Notes under the pieces: model-generated | Told to the model about the DNA's origin: nothing | Databases searched by the model: none | Seen by the model: only the letters and a program-made list of their open reading frames with translations | Assembly: GCF_001563225.1 (NCBI RefSeq) | Contig: NZ_CP014206.1 | Span: 1,612,001 to 1,676,000 of the forward strand | DNA length: 64,000 nt | Reading direction: 5' to 3' | DNA from: Pseudodesulfovibrio indicus | GTDB taxonomy: Bacteria; Desulfobacterota; Desulfovibrionia; Desulfovibrionales; Desulfovibrionaceae | Shown here: positions 41,401 through 50,400 of the stretch, in pieces | Numbering within the stretch: position 1 is the first letter of the stretch | Layout: each line of letters opens with the position of its first letter | Translations under genes and position numbers: made by a program

Positions 41401-44400
41401 GTCTCCGGTGTCGTCCCTGGCCGTGACCGGGTCGTCCGTGGGGGCGATCGCGATGGTCACCTTGGCCGGGGCCGAGTAGTCGGTTCCGTCATAGGCGCTG
41501 TACCAGAAGGAGGCGGTGCCGTTGAAGTCGGCTTCGGGCGAGAAGGTCACCACGTCGCCGACCATGCTCACCGTGCCGCCCACAGGGGCGTACAGCGGAT
41601 CGGTATCGTCGTAGATCTTGCCGATTCCGAAGTCCTCGATGTCCACATCGTAGTCGTTGGCGAGGATGTCGCCAGCGGCCAGGGTGATGGGACCGCCATC
41701 CTCCGAGTAGAGGAACTGCGCCGGGGTGCCTTCGGTCTCCGCGTGCACCGACTGAACCACGAAGTCCGCCGCGTCGTACCATTGGCCGCTGGGGTTGGGC
41801 TGGTAGAAGTCGGCCTGAACCTCGATGGAGCCGATCTGGTCGCCGTTGGCCGTCACGGTGTACTCGTAGGTGGTCTCCTGATTGTAGGCCGCGGTTCCGG
41901 TGATGACCGGGGGAGCGATGATCAGGTCGGCGTTTTCGATGACCTGGCCTCCGGTGTCGTAGACGATGAAGGTGGGGGCGTCGTCCGTGTCGTACCAGTT
42001 GAGCGTGATGGTCGCGGTGTGCTGGCCCTGGTCGAAGTTGATGGTCACGGACTCGTCGTTCTTGCCGTCGATCTGGGTCGACGAGTAGTCGTTGCCGCTC
42101 TGGACGCCCACGCCGTCGCCCGAATCAACGAGGACCGGGTTGGAGCCTATGCCGCTCGCGGTCAGGGTCACGCCGCCGAAGGACCAGTTGTTCGCCGCGC
42201 TGAACGCGGTGTGGTCCACGTCGGTGATGACCGATTGCTGGGCCGGGATGTAGCCGAAGGCGTCGTCGAGCGCCACGGGGGCGTCGTTGACGCCGTTGAC
42301 CACCGGGTGGACGACATACTCAGTGCCGTCCGCCGAGGTCACGGTGAAGCCGGGCAGGTTCAGCTTCTCACCGTCGTCCAGGGACTGGACCGCGTCGTAG
42401 CGGGCCGGAGCGTCGTTGGGAACGGTGTAGGTCCAGTTGCCGTTGGCGAGGATGGTAAAGGTCCCGCCGTAGCCGTCGTGCTGGGTCGAGGGGTTGAACG
42501 TCTCGGGGCTGTCCACGTCGTCGGCCACCACGGTGCCCGAAGCCTGGATCATGCCAGTGGTCTCGTCCACGCCGGAGTCTTCGGTTGCCTCGACCACGTT
42601 CCTTTCGGTGAAGGTGGCCGCGTCGTTGATGCCCAGGACGTCGATGGTCAGGGTGGAGCCGGACTGAGCGCCCGCCTCGTCCTGCATGACGTAGGAGAAT
42701 ACTTCCTGGCCGTCGTTATCGACGTTCAGGACGTCGCTCTTCTCGGTGGCCACGTAGGTGTACGAGCCATCCACGCTGAAGGTGATCCTGCCGTAGGCGG
42801 TCTCGAAGGAGACGTCGCCGTTTTCGAAGTCCTTGGTCTCGTTTCCGTAGGTCACGGACACCAGGGACAGCTGATCGTCGAGAGTGGGCGGGCCGGAAAC
42901 CGGATCCCAGGGGTTGTTGTCCTGGTTGTCGGGATCGGTGTCCGCACCGTTGTCCGAGTCGCCCGCGTCGCCGGGGGAGTCATCCGTGAGGATGTTGCCG
43001 GTGGCAACGGGGTACAGGGGGCCGTCGTTGTCCATCTGGCCGTCGTATTCGTACACCGAATCGGTGTCCGGGTTGGCCGTGGGCGCGTCGTTCGCGTTGG
43101 CGATGTTGAGCGTCACCTTGGCCGGGTTGGACAGGTCGCCGTTGTCGTCCTTGGCCACGTACCAGAACCAGGCGGTTCCGTTGAAGTCGTCGTCGGGCGA
43201 GAAGGTCACGGAGCCGTCCTCGTTCAAGGTGGCGGAGCCGCCGTGGGACGAGTAGGGACCGCTGTGTTCGCCGAAGACCGAGGCAATGGACAGATCCAGG
43301 TTGGAGCCGTTGTACTCGGCATCGCCCATGTCCACGTCGTCGATATCCGTGTCGTTGGCCAGGATGTCGGCCGCGGAGATGGTGATGGAGGTGTCTTCCA
43401 CGTAGGCCGGTCCTTCGCCGCGCACCCAGTCGATGTAGAAGTCGTCCGAGCTGTCGGTGGACTGGACCTCGATGGAGCCTATGAAGGCGCCGCCGGTGTC
43501 GGCCGTGCTGAAGGTGAACTCGTGGGTGTCCGTGTTCTCGACGTTCACGGTGCCCAGAGGCTCGCCGTTGATGCCCTTGAGGACGAACGTGACGTCGTCA
43601 TGGTCGCCGCCGCTGTGGGCGTAGCTGGACAGGCTGATGGTCACGGAGGACATGGGATCGTCGAAGTCGATGAGCACCGAGTCGGTCCAGCCGTTGCCGT
43701 CGATGGCGGGGCTGTTGTCGTAGTCGCCGGAGACGCCGACCATGCCGTTGGGTTCCGCGCCGTTGTCGTCGTCGCGCACTTCGAGCCAGCCGTTGGGCGA
43801 GCCGTTGCGCAGGGCCGTGAAGGTCATGCCGTCGGTCTCCCAGACTTGCAGCCCGTCGGCGTCGGCGAAGTTGGTGGTGAACACGGAAACCGTTCCGTCG
43901 AGCTCGTCGTTCTCGGCCACCGGGGCGTCGTTGGCGCCCTGGACCGTGAAGGACAGGCTGGCGGTGGAGTGCAGTCCGCCCGGATCGACGATGGTGTAGG
44001 TGAACTCTTCGGTGCCGTCGAAGTCGTCGTCCAGCTCCTGGGTGGCCAGGCTCTCCTGATCCACTTCGTAGAAGTAGCGGCCGTTGGCCTGAATGGTCAG
44101 GGTGCCGTACTTGCCGTCGATGGTGAACACGCCGTCGTCATGGGAGGCGGCGTTGCCGGGGACGGTGTCGCTGGCGATACCGGACACGGACAGTTCGACG
44201 GTCTGGTCCGGGCTGTCCAGCCAGTCGCCGTTGTCGATGTCGGAGTCGTTCAGGAGCACGTTGCCGGTGACGTCGTCACCCTCGATCACATAGGGGTAGC
44301 TGAAGTGCCACTGGGAGGCGTCCTCGGACGGGTCGCCGTCGGAGCCGTAGGCCAGGACCTTTGCGGAGATCGAGTTGATGGTGAACTCGGAGCTGAAGCC

Positions 44401-47400
44401 GCTGGGCGTCTGGATGACGATGGAGGCGAACTTCTCGCCGCCGGTCAGGGCGCTGGCGTCCAGAGTGACGTGGTTGTTGTAGTCGCTCAGGTTCAGCGTG
44501 CCGAGGAGGTCGCCTTCCAGGTCGTACAGCGTGATGGTGGCGTCGTCGCCGGTGTAGAAGCCGTCGAGATCGAGAACCACATGGTCTTGCAGCAGCTCGA
44601 AGTCGATGCGCACGCCCTCATCCGGGCCGGAGTTGTCGATTTCGTCGTTGTTGTCGTTGCCGGTCCGCACGCCGAGGTTGCCGTTGTGATACTCCAGGGC
44701 GGCTTCGCCGGTGGAGGACAGTGCGGTCACGGTAATGCCGTTGGCATGGAACACGGCGTCGCCGTCGGCGCCGAACCAGTTGTCGAAGGTCTTGGTTACG
44801 ATTCCGTTGAACAGCTGGTGGACGGAGTCGGCGGTGGCCACCGGCGCGTCGTTGGAGCCGTCCAGGGTGATGACCAGGTTGGCCATGTCGTACTGCGCGT
44901 GCCCGGGCTCGTTGTCGGACACGGTGTAGGTGAAGGTCTCCTGGACCTGATCGCCTTCGTTGAGGGCATCGGTCTTGTCGGAGTCCGGGGTGTAGGTGTA
45001 GGTGCCGTCCGCCTTGATGACCAGGGTGCCGTAGTTGCCCTCGATCTCGGCGGTGCCGTCGGAGCCGAGGACCGTGGTGTCGCCTTCAAAGACGATGTTG
45101 ACCACGGAGAGCTCCACGGGCGGGGTGTTGGCGTCGGTGTAGTCGAGGTTGTCCACGTCGGAGTCGATGTTGCCTTCCGCGTCGGGGTCGGCCAGCACGT
45201 TGCCCGCCACCGCGATGGCGTCCATGTCGCCGTGGGCGTCGCCGGGCAGGTCGTTGGTGCTGGACTCCTCAGCCGCGTGGACGTCCACGCCGCCGTTGAC
45301 CGGAGCCAGGGCAGTGACCGAATCAATGTAGAAGTCGGAGTGCCAGGCACCGTTGGTCTCGACCACCACGTGGTCGATGAAGCCGTTGCCGGGATTCAAC
45401 ACGAAGGTGTTGGTGTGGGAGTCGTAGTTCAGGGTGACGGAACCGAGGAAGTTGCCGCCCGCGTCGTACATCTTCGCGATGGCGGTATCGTCGGATTCTC
45501 CGTAGGCGTTGAACGCTCCGAGGGTGATGGTCACGGACTCCTGCGGGAGCTCGAAGTCGATGCGTATGGAGTCATCGCCGTAGTTGCCGTCGATGGCAGA
45601 CTGGTCGGCCCCATGGTCCACGCCGAGCCAGGAGGTCAGGTTGTACGGGTGATCCAGCTCGGGCTCGCCTTGGGTGGACTGGGCCGTGAAGGTCATGCCG
45701 TTGACGGAGTACGATACCAGACCCGCCGCGTCGGCGAAGTCGCTCACGGTGACCTCGGCGACTTCGGTCGTCGGGGTGTTGTTGAAGGCCACGGGCGCGT
45801 CGTTGGAACCGTTGACCGTGATGGTCAGGGTCGCGGAGTCGGTCCTGGCATGGCCCCAGCTCTCGTTGTCGGAGATGGTGTAGGTGAAGACGTCCGTGGC
45901 GCTGTCGTCCCAGTTGAGCGGATCGGTGGCGGCGGGATTCTCCACGTAGGTGTAGTCGCCGTTGGCCTGGAGGTACAGGGTGCCGTACTGGCCCTGGAGG
46001 ACGAAGTCGTAGTCGACGCCGTCGAGTTCTCCGGGGGTGCCGGGGTTGGTGCCCTGTTCAACGGCCACGACGCTGAGTTCGTAGTGGGCATTGTCGACGT
46101 CCGTATCGCGGCCCGCGAAGGCGTGGCCGTCCCAGGCGCCGTCGATGACGTTGCCGTCCACCTGGGCGATGGCCTCGGAGGTGGTGCCGGAGACGCTCTG
46201 GATCAGGAAGTCGCTGTTGTGCGGATTGTAGTTCGCGCCGTCGTCCAAAGGCAGGACCACGACCTGGGCGATGAGCGAGTCGGTCCCGAGGCTTGCGCCG
46301 TCCAGGGTGACTTCAAGCACGCCGCTGGGAGTGCCTTGAACGTCCACGAAGCCGATCTGTTCGCCTTCCGCGTTGTAGGCCACCAAACGGGCTTCTTCGG
46401 TGTGAGAGCCGTCCGGGCCGTTCTGGTAGAAGGAGGACAGGGTGATGGTCACCGAGGCCATGGACTCCTGGAAGTCGATGGACAGGGCTTCGGTCCAGTG
46501 GTCGTCGCCGTTGAGGGTGTCGACTTCGGAGTCGTTGATGTCGCTGTTGCCCGGGGAGTTGACGCCGAGGCCCGCAGAGTTGCCGTCATCGGTCAATTCC
46601 CTGCCGCCTTCATGGAAGGAGACGCCGCCGTTGATGTTGAGGGCGGACCCGGCCGTGATGCTGAAGTTCGAGTCGACCCAGACGCCGGCGTCGTTGACAT
46701 GACCGGCCAGCGCGGTGGTGTCCACGTCGAACTCGCTGCCGCCTATGGACTCGTCCAGGGCGTTGTGGTCGTTCCTGGCCACGGGCGCGTCGTTGGAACC
46801 GTGCACGGTGATGGTCAGCGTGGACATGTCGTGCAGCTCCACGCCGGGCTGGTTGTCGGAGATGGTGTAGGTGAAGACGTCGGTGTCGGTGTCGTTCCAG
46901 TTGAGCGGATCGGTGGCGTCGGGATTCTCCACGTAGGTGTAGTCGCCGTTGGCCTGGAGGTACAGGGTGCCGTACTGGCCCTGGAGGACGAAGTCGTAGT
47001 TGACGCCGTCGAGCTCTCCGGAGGTGCCGTGGCTGGTGCCCTGTTCGACGTCCACGACGCTGAGTTCGTGGTGGGCGTTGTCGATGTCCGTATCGCGACC
47101 GGCATGGAACCAGCCGTTCCAGGCGCCGTCGATGACGTTACCGTCCACATGGGCGATGGCGTCGGAGGTGGTGCCGGACACGCTCTGGATCAGGAAGTCG
47201 CTGTTGTGCGGATTGTAGTTCGCGCCGTCGTCCAAAGGCATGACCACGACCTGGGCGATGAGCGAGTCGGTCCCGAGGCTTGCGCCGTCCAGGTTGACTT
47301 CAAGCACGCCGCTGGTGGTGCCGTGAACGTCCACGAAACCGATCTGGTTGCCTTCCGCGTCGTAGGCTATGAGGCGGGCCTGTTCGGTGTGAGAGCCGTC

Positions 47401-50400
47401 CGGGCCGTTCTTGTAGAAGGAGGACAGGGTGATGGTCACCGAGGCCATGGACTCCTGGAAGTCGATGGACAGAGCTTCGGTCCAGTGGTCGTCGCCGTTG
47501 AGGGTGTCGACTTCGGAGTCGTTGATGTCGCTGTTGCCCGGGGAGTTGACGCCGAGGCCCGCAGAGTTGCCGTCATCGGTCAAGATTCTGCCGCCATCCT
47601 GGAAGGAGACATTGCCGTAGTGGTTGTGGGCGGTGCCGGCCGTGATGCTGAAGTTCGGATCGACCCACACGCCGCTGTCGTTGAGGTGACCGGCCAGCGC
47701 GGTGGTGTCCACGTCGAACGTGTCGCCGCCCACGGACTCGACGATGTGGTTGATGTCGGGGCGCGCGATGGGCGCGTCGTTGGTGCCTTCCACAGTGATG
47801 GTCAGGGTGGCGCTGTCATAGGCCTGCTGACCATAGTAGGTGCCGCCGCCGTCGTGATTGTCGGTGATGACGTAGGTGAAGGTGTCTTCACCGGTCTCGC
47901 CGTCATTCAGCTTGTTGGCGTCGCGCGTGTTGGGGTCGTAGGTGTAGCTGCCGTCCGCGTGGATGGTCAGGGTGCCGAACTTGCCCACGATGACCGTGGG
48001 GTCGCCGTCCTGGTCCACGCTTTCGTAATGATGGCCGTAGCGCACGCCGATGACCGACAGGTCGGTGGCGGAGTGGTCGCCGTCGCCGTAGTCGAGGTCG
48101 TCGACGTCGGTGTCGTTGAGGAGCACGTTGCCGCCGACGAGGGTCGCCGCGACATCCGGGCCGTCCATGTCGATCAGGTAGTCGTGATGGCTGCCTGCTT
48201 CAACGGCGTGTACGCCGGTTTCGCCTGCGGTGTCGGGGGTGACCACGACGGACTTGATGTAGAAGCTGTCGGTCGTGAACTGTTCGTTCGTGGTCCACAG
48301 GGTCACGGAGTTGATGTCGTGGTCAAAGTCCAGTTCCAGGGTGGCGTTGCCGAACCTGTCGTAGACGATGTCACCCTGGGAGGCATCCAGGATGAAGAAC
48401 TTGTCCCGAGCGCCATCCAGGTCGACGTAGACCTTGATGTCGTCCTTGAAATCAATGTCGGCCAGGTTGATGGAGACCTTGTCGACCGGATCGTCGAAAT
48501 CGATCCTGACGCCGTTGCGGTCGCCGGAGTTGTCGATGGCCGGGCTGGAATCGCCGTGGTCGCGCACGCCGAGGCCCTTGCCTTCCACGTAGGTCAGGTT
48601 GGGGTCTGGCTCGTAGTGGTTGTTCACCAGGGCGGTGAAGGTCATGCCGGAGGTGGAGTAGGACTCCAGACCGTCCGCGGCCTCGAAGTCGTTGGCCATG
48701 AGGAAGGTGGGAACGTCGTTATGGGCCTCGGGAGCATCGTTGGTGCCCACGATGGTGATGTTCAGCTCGGTGGAGCTGGAGACGCCGTCGTCCCAGGAGT
48801 TGGTGGCCGTGTAGGTGAAGGTGTCCGTAAGGGTATCGGGAATCCCGTACTCGTTCACGTTGAGGGCCTGAACGGCATCGTTCTCCTGATCCAGGGTGTA
48901 CTCGTAGTGGCCGTTGGACCAGATCTTCAGCGTTCCGAACTGGCCGTCGATCTCGGTGTAGCTGCCGCCTTCGGTGACGTCCTCGACCGGGTCCACGCCG
49001 TTGGAGATCTTCTCAACGTAGATGTAGTCGTCGTCCACGTCGGAGTCGTTGCGCAGGACGTTGCCGCCGACGGACGCCCGATAGTGGTGGTCGAAGTAGC
49101 CGGGGTTGGCACCGAATTCGACGATGTAGTTGGAATCGGACTCGACCGTGGGCGCGTCGTTGGCGCCGTAGACCGTGATGGACAGGTTGGCGTAGTCGAT
49201 GGCGCCGTGCTCGTCCATGATCATATAGGTGAACCGCTCGACCGGGCTGTCGTCGTAGTTCAGGGCTTCGGCCGCGTCACCCATGGGGGTGTAGGTGTAG
49301 TCGCCGTTGGCGCTGATCACCAGGACGCCGTATTCGCCCCAGATGCGCAGTGCGCCGCCGTCGTCGTCGACCACGGTGTTCACGCCGGCGTCGGAGCCGA
49401 AGTCGCCGGACAGGATGTTGCCGTCCGCATCTTCGCGGTGGTAGTCGAAGGTCTCCTGCTGCTGGGTTCCGTGGGCGTAGATGCCGATCACGGTGATGGC
49501 GTCGCCTTCGACGTCGCCGTCGTGATCCAGGTCAAGGGCGGAGCCGTCGTCGGAACCGTCGAAGTCCGGGTTCAGGTCGGTCAGGACGTTGCCTTCGGCC
49601 CGGACGACGGTGGTGAAGTCGTGCATCAGGGCGGAGCCTTCGATCATGTCGCCGAACTCGCCGTCGCGAACGACCCAGGCCCACACGCCGGGATGATCGA
49701 CGTTGGAGGTGTCTTCCACGTCGAGGAAGGCGGAGGTGTGGGAGCCGTCAACCAGGTCGAAGTCGCCGTCGCCGTTGGACCAGCCGCCGATGGGAACGCT
49801 GTTGTCGGTAGTGCCGTTGCTGTTGACCCAGGAGATGTCGGCGTAGCGGATTTCCACGCCGAAGTCGCCGTTGCCGAGGTCGTACAGCCGGATCTGCATG
49901 GAGTTCTGGTAGTCGCCGCCTTCCTCCAGGGTGCCGCTGCTGTTGGGGGCGATGTTCAGCCAGGTGAAGGTGATGACGCCGTTGGCCTCATCGATGTCCA
50001 TGTACATCTCGCCGCCGACTCCGGGGTCGAGGTCGTCCCACATTCCGGCGATCATCGGAGAGGTGGAGTCTTCGAGGGCCGACGGGTCCGGGTGCCAGGT
50101 TGATGCTTCGTTACCGAAGACGAGGGTGCCGTTGGTGTTCACCGATACGGTGGTGTAGTTGACGCCGTTGATGTTCACGCCGTTGGTGAACACGTCGGTG
50201 ATGTCGATGAGGGAATGCGCGTCGTCGTAGGTATCCAGGTAGTCGACCTGGGCATCCCTGGCTTCGTAGGACGCGTTTCCGCCGTCGTAGGAGCCGTTGT
50301 TTTCGCTATAGGAGTGGATGATGCGCTCGCCGTAGCCGCCGCCGGTGGCTTCTACCAGGCCGTTGCCGTCGGCCGGGTCGAAGTCGCCGGGCACGGTTTC

